Assembly (NCBI GenBank): GCA_918026815.1
Contig: CAKJVC010000211.1
Location: 1-15,405, forward strand
Length of the DNA: 15,405 nt
DNA from: Chalara sp. BL73
Taxonomy: Eukaryota > Ascomycota > Leotiomycetes > Helotiales
Direction of reading: 5' to 3'
Part shown: in pieces, positions 7,921-15,405 of the stretch
Position numbering within the stretch: position 1 is the first letter of the stretch
Layout of the letters: each line of letters opens with the position of its first letter
Translations under genes and position numbers: made by a program
Notes under the pieces: model-generated
The model's database searches: none
What the model was told of the DNA's origin: nothing
Seen by the model: only the letters and a program-made list of their open reading frames with translations

Positions 7921-8310
7921 GGGTTTTCTGGGGGATTTGGCTTCTTTGGAAAGCTGAGTTGGAGGTGAAGATTGTTCATCGCCAGTATGTTCATTTTAGT
8001 GTTTATCGGAATAATGCTTTTCTGTCCTGGGTAACGGCAGTCTATGCTAGTCCTAATGCTACTTTGCGGCGTGCTCTCTGGGAGCAGTTGAGTAGCTTGG
8101 CATCTATGATATCTGATCCTTGGCTAATAGGTGGGGGACTTTCATTCCATTCTGTGTAGTTCAGATAGCCGGGGTGGCTCAGCTAGTGGTAATCGGCCGT
8201 GTCGTTTGAGTTGGTTCCATTCCTCTAGTCTCTATGACATGAAGTTCGTTGGTCCGAAGTTGACTTGGGCTCGCAAGGGTTTGCTGAAGCGTTTAGATAG
8301 AGCTACACTT
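7921..8310 (+). pseudogene. LINE (non-LTR retrotransposon) endonuclease relic
   Basis: The translation gives GIWLLW, then VYASPNATLRRALWEQL, WLIGG, then in the next phase GDFHSIL, and finally GPKLTWARKGL and KRLDRATL. These follow the order of the endonuclease/exonuclease/phosphatase-type domain of plant LINEs, which in a live element nicks target DNA to start reverse transcription. The catalytic-region GGDF block is split by a frameshift at the run of five G at 8133-8137, and the start is split at another G run, 7930-7934. The usual ends of the domain and the reverse transcriptase are absent. There is no ATG at a sensible start. It is a nuclear-derived fragment inserted next to the trnP-like element. 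Confidence rests on motif order only. Confidence 0.75.
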
Positions 8311-8930
8311 GAGAGTCTTTCTATTACTTCCTTGCTTACCTGGCTCACTTCGCAACAAAGAGAAGTTGTTTATTTGCTTGCTTAGCTAGAAGATGCCAAC
8401 TTCGTTCACTTACGTCTCTCGTTTACTTGTTAGCTAGCCCTATTCCTCACCTTTGCTTTGAGGGTATCTAAATAAAAAAATATACAGTGGTGTGCTCGTT
8501 AGAGGATGCTTTTTAGTTAGCTAAGCGACTACCTTAGTTGAAGGTGGGAGGAGAGCAGCAAAGTCTCTTATCTTTCCAAAGAAGGCGGAAATCGAGATGT
8601 GAGAAAAGAATAGCTATTCACTCTCCAAAGAAGCCCTCAAAATTCTTTCTAGCAAATGTGAAGAGAGGATTGTTGACAATTCAATAACCACTGCAATACC
8701 CTCTTACGGAATGATCTCGGTGTTCTCGCTATGTCGTCAATCTCAGTATACGGAAATGGTCTGACCAAGAGGCATCGATCTGAGTGGGTCTTGCATTGCC
8801 GGATGACAGGAGCCCTTTACCTCCACTCTTCAATTATATCCATACCAGGTGAACACAGATGATCGACCTTCAGTGCCTGGTCAACCATTAAAGAAGAGAA
8901 GAGGAGCGGAACAATGAGAAGGAGTTCGTA
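8311..8930. other. spacer between LINE and gypsy relics
   Basis: No gene, tRNA or clear repeat is seen. The last part, from about 8850, may already be decayed gypsy gag, because Pro/Ser-rich linker-like sequence becomes readable soon after 8930. Confidence 0.35.
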
Positions 8931-9216
8931 GCCCTCCAACCAGAACTAATCAACCCGCCTCTTCAACATCTCCATTTCCCATTCCATCTCTGGGATCCAA
9001 TGCTTCTTCACCGGGCCCGCCCGATCCCCAGAACGTAAAATGGAACCATACCGGAAACCGTTTGATCAGGATAGAAAGAGCAAGGGGCTTTGTTTTCGTT
9101 GTGGTGACAAGTGGAATCCTGGTCACAGATGTAAGGGCAGAGAATTAAAGTATATGGCTGTGGATGAAGGAGATGAGTTGGATGAGGCTGATGAAGCTGA
9201 AACAGGGAAAAGATAG
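8931..9216 (+). pseudogene. Ty3/gypsy gag relic with CCHC zinc knuckle
   Basis: From the ATG at 9040 a 58-codon frame carries KPFDQDRK and the nucleocapsid zinc knuckle CFRCGDKWNPGHRC, in the CX2CX4HX4C pattern typical of plant gypsy Gag. In a live element this part binds and packages RNA. Upstream, in another phase, 8940-9030 reads as a Ser/Pro-rich linker (QPASSTSPFPIPSLGS), so Gag has been frameshifted close to the ATG. The acidic tail DEGDELDEADEAE ends at a TAG at 9216. One phase over, the reading continues acidic into the protease. It is the first block of a gag-protease-RT-RNase H relic that runs to about 11315, all on the plus strand. Confidence 0.85.
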
Positions 9217-9754
9217 AAGAATCAGATGAGGATGAAGTAAAGGAATTACTCTGGTTGTCTTTGCGGTCGATGGCAGGTTTAACAACTGAGAGATCCATGA
9301 GGATGAGAGGACAAATTGCAGGACAAGAAGTCATTGTTTTAATTGATTCAGGGGCTACAAGCAATTTCATAGCAGAGAGTGTAGCACATCGGTGTGGTCT
9401 GCAAATCACAGAAACTCGTGGATTTGGGGTTTCTATTGGAAATGGTCAAGTCGTTCCAAGTGCCGGGAAATGCAGCGGAGTAGAGCTAACGGTCCAAGAT
9501 GTGCAGATACGTGCGGACTTCTTCCTGTAACCATGGATATAGTGCTGGGTTATGCGTGGTTGGCTACTCTGGGTGACACCAGAATGAATTGGGGAAGACA
9601 CACCTTGAGTTTCCGTAGGGAAGATCAGTGGGTCACCTTAGCAGGCGATCCGTCACTGGTGCGAGCTCAAATCTCTCTCAATTCGGTAGTCAAAGAGGGA
9701 AGGAAGGCTTATTATCTCCTAGAGCTCACCGCACTGTTTTGCAGGAGGAATTAA
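9217..9754 (+). pseudogene. Ty3/gypsy aspartic protease relic
   Basis: The frame around 9255-9530 reads IAGQEVIVLIDSGATSNFI, which contains the retropepsin catalytic LIDSGAT motif at about residue 30. SIGNGQ and the VQDVQIRADFF block follow. The phase changes near 9525, and DIVLGYAWLATLGDTRMNW (the second protease block, DxxLGxxWL) and LSFRREDQWVTL continue to a TAA at 9754. Retropepsins cleave Gag-Pol into its parts, but here the domain is split and no start fits. There is no sign of use in the mitochondrion. Confidence 0.87.
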
Positions 9755-9804
9755 GACTCAAAATTTTCCTGAGGATGCTCAAGTGAAACAGTTGTTGGAA
9801 TGGC

Positions 9805-10775
9805 ATGAAAACGTGTTTGAGATGCCGCAAGGATTACCCCCAAAAATGTGGCAGGGAACATGCTATCAACCTTAAGGAAGGAGCAGAACCAGTTAACATC
9901 CGTCCTTACCGGTATACATATACTCAGAAGGACGAGATTGAAAAATTGGTTAGGGAGATGTTAGAAGCACGGATCATCCAGCCGAGCATCAGTCCATATT
10001 CAAGTCCAGTTTTGCTCGTCCAAAAGAAGGACGGAGGATGGCCTACGGCGTGGATTACCGAGCCTTTTACAAGCTCACGGTACCAGACAGGTACCCAATT
10101 CCCGTGATCGAGGAACTGTTGGATGAGTTACAAGGAGCTTCTGTATTCTCCAAACTCGATCTCAAATCCGGGTACCACCAAATACGTGTACGAGCCACAG
10201 ACGTGAAGAAAACTGCCTTTCGAACTCACGAAGGGCACTATGAGTTCCTGGTCATGCCATTTGGGCTTACCAACGCACCAGCAACATTCCAATCCGTGAT
10301 GAACGATATTTTCCGCAGGGAAGTTTGTGTTGGTATTTTTGATGACATACTAGTCTATAGCAAGGGCACGGAGGAACACATGAATCACTTGGGAATGGTG
10401 CTCCAGATTTGGGAACAACACCAGTTTTATGCAAACAGAAAGAAGTGTGCTTTTGGACAACCACAGATTGCATATTTGGGACATAGACATATTATATCGG
10501 GCGAAGGGGTGTCAGCTGATCCAGCTAAGTTAGAAGCAATGGTGGGTTGGCCAGAACCAAAGAACACAACAGAATTGCGAGGCTTCTTGGGCTTGACGGG
10601 GTACTACAGGAGATTCGTTAAGAATTATGGGAAAATTGTGAGACCGTTGACCGAGTTACTCAAAAAGAACAGTTTAAAATGGACAGAAATGGCAGCACTA
10701 GCTTTCAAGGCTCTCAAAGGAGCAGTGACGACGCTTCCTGTTCTAGCCTTGCCAGATTTGAAGCTACCTTTGTGA
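9805..10775 (+). pseudogene. Ty3/gypsy reverse transcriptase relic (includes the AtMg00860-like part)
   Basis: A first frame (9805-10107) carries [17 protein letters not shown] and [17 protein letters not shown]. The phase then changes near 10040-10060 into [32 protein letters not shown] (motif A with the first catalytic Asp), FRTHEGHYEFLVMPFGLTNAPATFQ, FDDILVYS (the catalytic DD box, with F in the second position) and the thumb/connection blocks GFLGLTGYYRRFVKNYGKI. From the ATG at 10379 the sequence equals, from memory, Arabidopsis AtMg00860, which runs a little further than the TGA here because the present sequence has one T fewer at the LPL-stop junction (10771-10775). The copy is frameshifted but otherwise well preserved. 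Confidence 0.92.
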
Positions 10776-11315
10776 CCCGCGTCGGGAAATGGAATTGGAG
10801 CTGTTTTATTACAAGGGAACAGGCCTGTTGCGTATCTCAGCCAAGGGTTTTCTGAAAAGGGGAGCTTGAAATCAGTGTACGAACGAGAGCTCTTAGCAAT
10901 AGTCTTGGCAGTCCAACGTTGGAGACATCAGGGCAACGTTTCACGATACGCACAGACCAGAAGAGTCTAAAGCACTTGCTGGAACAAAGGTTTGTCACCA
11001 AGGAACAACAGAGGATGGGCTACCAAACTGTTAGGCTTCGATTTTCTCATTGAGTATAAGCCGGGAACTGAAAATAAGGCTGCTGATGCGTTGTCAAGAC
11101 GAGTGCAACCTGAGCGTCTGTTGGAACTTGTATTCGCACCTCCTCCCTCTTTCGATGCAGCAGAATTACTATCTCAAGTTGAAGCTGATCCGGAGTTAAG
11201 AACTGTGTTACAACAAGCCCGATAGGAAAGAACCTGGAATCTGGTTATACGGAAAAAGAGGGGCTGCTATGTAAAGATGGAAGAGTGGCGTCTCGAATCA
11301 GCCAAGCTTTCTCCC
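10776..11315 (+). pseudogene. Ty3/gypsy RNase H relic and start of the integrase spacer
   Basis: The phase holding NGIGAVLLQGNRPVAYLSQ, YERELLAIVLAVQRWRH is RNase H. After a shift near 10930 it continues FTIRTDQKSLKHLLEQR and, after another near 11010, ATKLLGFDFLIEYKPG and NKAADALSRR, the usual end of gypsy RNase H. The first catalytic block (normally TDASG) is damaged, because bases are missing at 10772-10790. Downstream, another phase gives GYTEKEGLLCKDGRV, the lead-in to integrase, and homology stops near 11315. The integrase zinc finger and core are missing. The relic ends where a different LTR-like sequence begins. Confidence 0.85.
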
Positions 11316-11381
11316 AATTTCTTCTATATTTTCATCTCTTTCTCTATTCTACCGAGAAGATCCATCTCGGGTCTTATCAGA
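11316..11381 (+). mobile_element. putative 3' tail (U5 side) of an LTR
   Basis: Sequence between the end of gypsy homology and the primer-binding site is pyrimidine-rich (ttcttctatattttcatctctttctc) and ends in atcaga directly before the site. LTRs end in CA, and a CA is present at 11378-11379, two bases before the binding site, which is the usual spacing. The 5' boundary of the LTR cannot be seen, so the element here is a truncated piece joined to the gypsy relic. Confidence 0.5.
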
Positions 11382-11394
11382 TGGTATCAGAGCC
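11382..11394 (+). promoter_or_regulatory. primer-binding site of an LTR retrotransposon (initiator tRNA-Met type)
   Basis: The sequence tggtatcagagcc is the classic plant LTR-retrotransposon primer-binding site, complementary to the 3' end of initiator tRNA-Met including the CCA. In a live element, minus-strand DNA synthesis is primed here. It marks the border between a 5' LTR and the leader of a second element, different from the gypsy body that ends just upstream. Confidence 0.85.
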
Positions 11395-11435
11395 TTCGGT
11401 CTTCTGACTGTGGGTATCCAACGACGATTTCGACA

Positions 11436-11543
11436 ATGGGTTTGGATAGTAACGATATAGCGCTGATCAGGCGGATTCTCGCTCGGGTGGAGCAGATGTT
11501 TTTTCCATCGCATGACGACGATGAAGAGATCCGCCGATCCTGA
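11436..11543 (+). pseudogene. possible gag start of the second LTR element
   Basis: An ATG 41 bases after the primer-binding site opens a 35-codon frame starting MGLDSNDIALIRRILARVEQM, then acidic residues (SHDDDEEIRRS) and a stop. Its position, directly after a leader, is where gag begins in LTR elements, and an amphipathic helix followed by an acidic stretch would fit. It is too short for family assignment. A +1 phase continues with ADPEAEEDPDPSLGKFIEQVV, suggesting a further frameshift. Confidence 0.4.
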
Positions 11544-12121
11544 AGCTGAGGAAGACCCAGATCCGTCGCTTGGGAAATTCATCGAGCAGGTGGTGAGCGG
11601 TCCAACTCAGAAGGGATTTCCTGCATCTGGAGCTTTTGCGACTCCTCGGGCAAGACGATCTCGCGGTCCGAAAAGGTTTCTTGGCAAGCGCAACTACCGC
11701 AGGGCTCGGGCAAGAAAAACCAGGGAAGCGTGACAGAGCTCACTCGTCCAAGGTTAGATCTAGCGATGGCTCTACACGACCTTCTGCGAGATATGGTATG
11801 CGTTTCCGATCTCCTACTTTGCCCTTGTGTTCTAGACCTCGGACATGGGAATTTCTGCTTGATCTTGGTTACGATAGTATGTCGCTGAAGAGCGCTCGTG
11901 TAGCGAGTGAACGACCTTGCGATCCTGGACGAGCTAACCATGTGTGGGAGCCGGGTGGATTATCGCCTGAACAAGCTCAGTGGGACTGGGTAGGGAAGGT
12001 TTACAGTCGTGATAGAGTTCTGAAGCTAATGGGAGAGCTTCATGAATTGGGTTTACAGGGAATCAGGAAGACGGTAAGGATCTTAGATTGTCAAGGATCT
12101 TCCTCATAAACACGTTTCCGC
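11544..12121 (+). other. unrecognised region with a 157-codon open frame
   Basis: A frame from TTG at 11636 to TAA at 12109 is open but its first half is Arg/Ser/Gly-rich without pattern. The last third (HVWEPGGLSPEQAQWDWVGK, VLKLMGELHELGLQGIRK) looks more like real protein, possibly helical. I recognise no family. It may be gag-derived or a piece of a nuclear gene carried in with the retroelement. Near 12072 the sequence gtaaggatcttag and at 12120-12127 cttgcag could mark a short spliceosomal-type intron, which would fit nuclear origin, but this is weak. Confidence 0.3.
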
Positions 12122-12367
12122 TTGCAGCTGAAACAAGCGGAGAAGATGGGACCAACGAGATCAGCCACCAGGAAGTTAATAAGATCTGATTTTTGGCATC
12201 CTTTGATCCTGGAAGAACTTGTGCTGAAAAGTGAGTTCGTCAAAGAGCTCTGGCGAGGCATTAGAGCTGTGAAGGGAAAGAAGGTTAAGAAGAGGAAGAA
12301 ACGGGAACCTAGCCTGCCAGCTTTGGAACCCCAGAATTTTCCCTGTGTTGGGGGGTTGGAGGTATGA
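12122..12367 (+). other. unrecognised open frame, very basic
   Basis: Eighty-one codons from TTG run to a TGA at 12367. The middle has WHPLILEELVLKSEFVKELWRGIRAVKGKK followed by a Lys/Arg run (KKVKKRKKRE). Nothing ties it to a mitochondrial protein. It follows directly on the frame before it, with a possible splice-acceptor-like cttgcag at its start, and may be a further exon of the same captured nuclear sequence. Protein expression here is unsupported. Confidence 0.2.
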
Positions 12368-12694
12368 TTAGTAGGCTTAATTATAAAGTTCTCGTTCAAC
12401 CAGAACTAGATAAAGCTACAAGGGCAGTCTCTAGAATTACTTACGGATTGGTTGCTGTTGGTAAAGCTGATGGGTATAGTTTTGAGGTTGTGGATTGATC
12501 AAGTTAACTCCACTGACGAAGATAAGCTTGTGAGTTTCATTGGATCTGGTGGGTGTCAAACACACTTTAAGAAGCAGCTAGTAGCAAGGAAGTTAGCATT
12601 GTTTAATCCCGAAAAATTCATGAACCTAAGACTACCTCATGACAAGGGAATTCTAGTCTTTGCTGGTCATAGAATTGCTCAAACCACATTGTGA
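12368..12694 (+). other. unrecognised open frames
   Basis: Two overlapping phases read plausibly protein-like: LNYKVLVQPELDKATRAVSRITYGLVAVGKADGY up to about 12495, and from TTG at 12452 an 80-codon frame with DEDKLVSFIGSGGCQTHFKK and NPEKFMNLRLPHDKGILVFAGHRIAQTTL. I recognise neither. The change of phase at about 12480 would be compatible with one frameshifted gene fragment. Confidence 0.2.
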
Positions 12695-13964
12695 GATTGA
12701 TGCCATTTTGATAGAAATCGTCGGTATATAAAGAGAAAGTTTGCGATGTAAGATGTGCTCTTACGAAGGAAAATAGGATTGCTAACTTTTCCATCTATAT
12801 AAAATGAAAAGCAAGTTTTTGTATCAGGAAAGAGGCAAGGACAGATCCGCCGAAGAAGGATCGGGGTTAGAACTAGTCTGAAGCTTAAGGCTTTTGCTAT
12901 TCAAGAAGGCTCTCCCTGCTGGCTCCATGTATGCTATAGCTCCTGAAAGTGTGAGTTTGGCCCCTGGATAGAGAGAAAGGTAAAATAAAGAGGAGAGTGA
13001 TGTTTCGTTTCAAGTTCGAGATCTCGTGTAGGTATACATGAGAACAGAGAAGTGTCCTACGGATTCAGAACCGGAAGGTCAGAAAAAAAGTGGGAATGAC
13101 AGTCCGGCTACCGGAGGAGCTATTCAACTATTATCAACTATTGAGTCTCTGAGTGGATTTTCCAATAGATGGGAGCAAGGATATTCTGTCTGAAGAAGGA
13201 CGCAGAAGTTAGTGCGTAGCGCTTGATACATCAAAGTATGCCTCCCGCTTACACATCAGCAGTCGTTCTAATTTTTCAATCAAAGTAGTAGCTGTCGTAT
13301 TCCAGAAGGAAGGGGGATTGATATAAGAAGAGTCAGACTTCTTTTTAAGCAGCAATCTTTACAGAAAAGAGAGTAGTTGTCGTCGATGTGGGATAGTCCC
13401 TGAAGAATAGTACCCATGTCAACGGATTGCAGGCATAGTTCAACTCATAGCCCCCAATCCCACGGGTGACGATATTGTCATTGGGGATCTGTATGCTTTC
13501 AAAAGAGTCGTTAGCTGATCTAGGAGTCAGTGGTCAATAAGTAGGCAAAAGACTCTGGGGAAGTAAGCGAAGCTATTGATTGGTTGAGCCCCTCAACAAA
13601 GCATGTCCAGCACTTATCTTAAGTTCCTTTAAGCAGATCTGTGAGCAATCCTAGGCCTCTCTTTCAGTAATTTCCAAAGAGTATAGGCTCAATTAAAATT
13701 ATTTATGGTAGGCAGAGCAATCGTAGACCCTTACCTAGCTAGTGACCTGGCTCTCTTCTTCATACTTACTGCACGCAGGATAAGATCTACTTGTCCTCCT
13801 CCCTTCCCTTTACCTTTAAATGAAAGCTTTCACCCTCTCCCTCATCTGCATCCAAACCGGAGCGACTTTGTTCAATCGCTTTTGCACTTTTTTTCTCTGC
13901 CTGGCAGGCTTTTCATAGTTCACGGCCCCTGTTGAGTAGGGTCGGTATAGGTAAGGCAATCGAT
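12695..13964. other. long noncoding stretch
   Basis: No tRNA, known exon or retroelement block is visible. The only ATG frame of note is 76 codons at 13705-13935 on the plus strand, starting MVGRAIVDPYLASDLALFFIL and rich in Pro/His/Phe. I do not recognise it and it may be chance. I saw no group II intron domain V to suggest a trans-spliced nad exon, but small exons could be missed by eye. Confidence 0.4.
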
Positions 13965-14100
13965 TCAAAAGTAGACTGAGAGTGGAGGTTTAGAATAACC
14001 TAAGGCGTACTGTAGAAGGAAAGAAAGGTAAGCAATCCCAGACCCAATAGGGCTACCTTTCTTCGACTGAGACCTATCTGCTTCATTCCCGAGTTTCACT

Positions 14101-14420
14101 TCACTTGGACACAGCCAAAGAAAAAGGGGGCTTGATCCACCGCTTTCAAGTCCAGTTAAATTAGAGAACTCCTTTTTAGAAGAATAGGATAGAATCTTCC
14201 GAATCAGTCCTACTATGGTTGGACCAAGGTCATTTCGACTCTCTAGACTTTCTTGCTTCTTTCCATCCTGAGAAGTAGATCCTTTGGACCTTTTCTTTCC
14301 TGTTGAACGAGTGGATGTTTTGAACGAGTGTTGAGCGAGTGAAATGCCCCATAAGCTATAAGGGCGAGCTATCTCTTTAGATTCTGTGAGCTGCGATTGA
14401 ACTGAACGTTCCAAGTGCAT
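14101..14420 (-). CDS. orf106d-like hypothetical protein downstream of ccmC (AtMg00890-like)
   Basis: The ATG at 14420 opens MHLERSVQSQLTESKEIARPY, followed by a Lys/Ser-rich stretch (KKRSKGSTSQDGKKQ), LGPTIVGLIRKIL and NLTGLESGGSSP. From memory it corresponds to Arabidopsis orf106d, whose end is short. Here the frame runs on to 13965 (151 codons) because the G run at 14126-14130 (C on the coding strand) seems one base short. Changing to the next phase at that point reaches TGA at 14101-14103, giving 106 codons. The function is unknown and there is no recognisable domain or clear membrane span. Its start codon lies inside the 3' acceptor strand of the tRNA-like element, so processing there would put the start at the very 5' end of any mRNA. 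Translation is therefore doubtful. Confidence 0.45.
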
Positions 14421-14487
14421 CCAGCAGGAATCGAACCTACTTGCCTCTTTATTAGGTTGGGCGCTTTAACCATTCAGCCATGGATGC
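14416..14487 (-). ncRNA. trnI-CAU-related t-element at the ccmC 3' end
   Basis: On the minus strand the segment starts gcatccatggctgaatggttaaagcgccc and ends gtagg-ttcgatt-cctgc-tggatgc-a. This is the acceptor, D arm and T arm of plastid/bacterial-type tRNA-Ile(CAU) as I remember it. The 7-bp acceptor is perfect and the T stem has one G-U pair. The anticodon arm is destroyed: cccaacctaataaagaggc cannot form a proper 5-bp stem with a CAU loop. It is thus a tRNA mimic rather than a tRNA. It overlaps the end of ccmC (stop TAA at 14452-14454) and the start of the small ORF at 14420. RNase P and RNase Z could cut at 14487/14488 and 14416. I recall that Arabidopsis ccmC mRNA ends have been linked to such an element. 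Confidence 0.75.
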
Positions 14488-15220
14488 AAAGAGAGCGAGT
14501 GAACTAGGTTTTGGTATTCCTTCTCGAGCTTCAATTTCTTCCGTTATAGGAGATTCGAGAAAAGATGGAATAGGAAGACGTGTTTCCAGAACAAACAAGA
14601 TACGGGTTGAGAAGGGAAGTTAGCAAAGTTAGACAAGATTGGAATGGGCATAGGAACATGTATTGATGTACCAGATCGGCTAATGCTCCCAGGTTGATGC
14701 GATGTATTCCACCAGTTGACTGAAGACTTTATTATTGGTATATCGATCGGTCCAGCACGAATTGAAATAGAAGCCGGTTCGACAGGAAGCTTTTGAAAAC
14801 GCAGTGCACCCAGGTAAATAAGAAACGAGATGAATACAGAGGTCAAACGAGCATCCCACACCCAAAAGGTCCCCCACATTGGTCTTCCCCGAAACCCCCC
14901 AGTAACTAAGGTAAACAACGTAAAAAAGCACCCATTTCTATACCGGTTCCGGAAGAGCGAAGATAAAGGGGATGTTTTGTTAATAGGAACAAGAAAGTGT
15001 TTATAGCCGTGGCGATATAAACAATAATACTCATCCGAGCCGCAGGAACATGTACATAGAGAATACGAGAATTTCCACCTTGTTGAAGATCTAGTGGTGC
15101 TACCCCAAGACTTAAATGAATAGCCATCGCTGTTAAGAACAACCAAGACCCAATGAGAATTTGCGCGTAGCTTCTGGTCTTTGACATCAAAAAAGAAGGT
15201 TGTAATAACGAAACGGACAT
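14452..15220 (-). CDS. ccmC: CcmC, haem-handling protein of cytochrome c maturation; two single-base breaks
   Basis: CcmC is a polytopic inner-membrane protein that loads haem onto the chaperone CcmE. The ATG at 15220 opens MSVSLLQPSFLMSK. Then come ILIGSWLFLTAMAIHL (membrane segment), ILYVHVPAARMS with the first conserved His, TLVTGGFRGRPMWGTFWVWDARLTS (the tryptophan-rich WWD haem motif), VFISFLIYLGAL, and WWNTSHQPGSIS with the second conserved His. The S before that His (codon TCG) is Leu in homologues, so a C-to-U editing site is expected at 14701. The frame is broken at a T run (14922-14927 on the plus strand as A6) and a C run (14614-14616). Adding these two bases, the span is 771 bases, 256 codons plus stop, which is the Arabidopsis length. 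The stop TAA at 14452-14454 lies within the t-element. Confidence 0.95.
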
Positions 15221-15405
15221 GTGCAAATTTTGTCCTAGCTAGTGGAACAAGAAAGACATGGATCTATAATACGCAATCAAAGGATTTCCCCCAACGAATA
15301 ATTCCCCCTCCCCCTGCTTTGTTTGTTTTCGCTCTGCTTGTGCGTGGCACTCCTTGCTGGCGGAGCGGCACATAGCGAAAAAAAGAAAAAGGAAACTCAC
15401 CACCA
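15221..15405 (-). promoter_or_regulatory. ccmC 5' leader region
   Basis: The minus-strand sequence immediately upstream of the ccmC ATG is noncoding. An alternative TTG codon two codons upstream is in frame, but the ATG at 15220 is the family start. I see no clear plant-mitochondrial promoter core (CRTA type) here, so the promoter is probably beyond the window edge. The G-rich tract cagggggagggggaa lies about 100 bases upstream of the start. Confidence 0.4.

Noticed and set aside
8160..8200. tRNA D-arm-like sequence (ggtggctcagctagtggtaa)
   Set aside because: It falls in the LINE reading frame (the GGSAS region) and no acceptor, anticodon or T arm follows at tRNA spacing.
9008..9409. 133-codon minus-strand ORF
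   Set aside because: It is antisense to the gypsy zinc knuckle and protease, whose motifs on the plus strand are unmistakable.
11579..11941. 120-codon minus-strand ORF
   Set aside because: It is Arg/Ser-rich, opposite a region that already shows chance open frames on the other strand, with no recognisable motif.
1..15405. CRISPR array or bacterial defence system
   Set aside because: No regularly spaced repeats with unique spacers were seen. The only array (6234-6398) is directly tandem, and the gene content is plant mitochondrial.

Overview
The window looks like a piece of an angiosperm mitochondrial genome, most likely from a Brassicaceae species close to Arabidopsis. The reasons are native plant-mitochondrial tRNA genes (trnS-GCU, trnE-UUC), two cytochrome c maturation genes (ccmFN in its short split 'ccmFN1' form, and ccmC), and retrotransposon debris that matches, from memory, the Arabidopsis mitochondrial ORFs AtMg00810, AtMg00820, AtMg00860 and AtMg00890 (orf106d). 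Most of the sequence is noncoding or degenerate, as is usual for plant mtDNA. Species-level identity is inferred and was not checked against a database. Layout: 1-1598 has no recognisable gene. 1599-2175 is a plus-strand tRNA cluster (trnS-GCU, a trnF-derived tRNA-like gene with a GUA anticodon, trnE-UUC). 2197-3574 is a minus-strand Ty1/copia RT-RNase H relic. 3575-5738 is mostly featureless. 5739-7701 is the minus-strand ccmFN1 locus, read in the order trnP-like element, ccmFN1, a 29-bp tandem array, a tRNA-like element. 7921-8310 is a LINE endonuclease relic. 8931-11315 is a plus-strand Ty3/gypsy gag-protease-RT-RNase H relic. It abuts a second LTR-element fragment with a clear primer-binding site (11382-11394). 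11544-13964 is unrecognised. 13965-15405 is the minus-strand ccmC locus with a tRNA-like element at its 3' end and a small downstream ORF. Working genes: CcmFN and CcmC belong to the bacterial-type system I haem delivery and ligation machinery of the inner mitochondrial membrane. CcmC passes haem on, and CcmF subunits ligate it to apocytochromes c/c1. Both genes are flanked by tRNA-shaped elements on the same strand, which suggests RNase P and RNase Z set their transcript ends. At ccmC the stop codon lies inside the tRNA-like element, so cleavage at its 5' edge would give a stop-less mRNA of exactly 245 sense codons. Main oddity: as given, neither ccm gene has a continuous reading frame. ccmFN1 is broken at about four sites and ccmC at two, and the orf106d-like ORF runs past its expected stop because of one missing base. 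Most of these breaks are one base missing from a homopolymer or short repeat. Sequencing or assembly error is the simplest explanation. A decayed nuclear or duplicate mitochondrial copy is the alternative.
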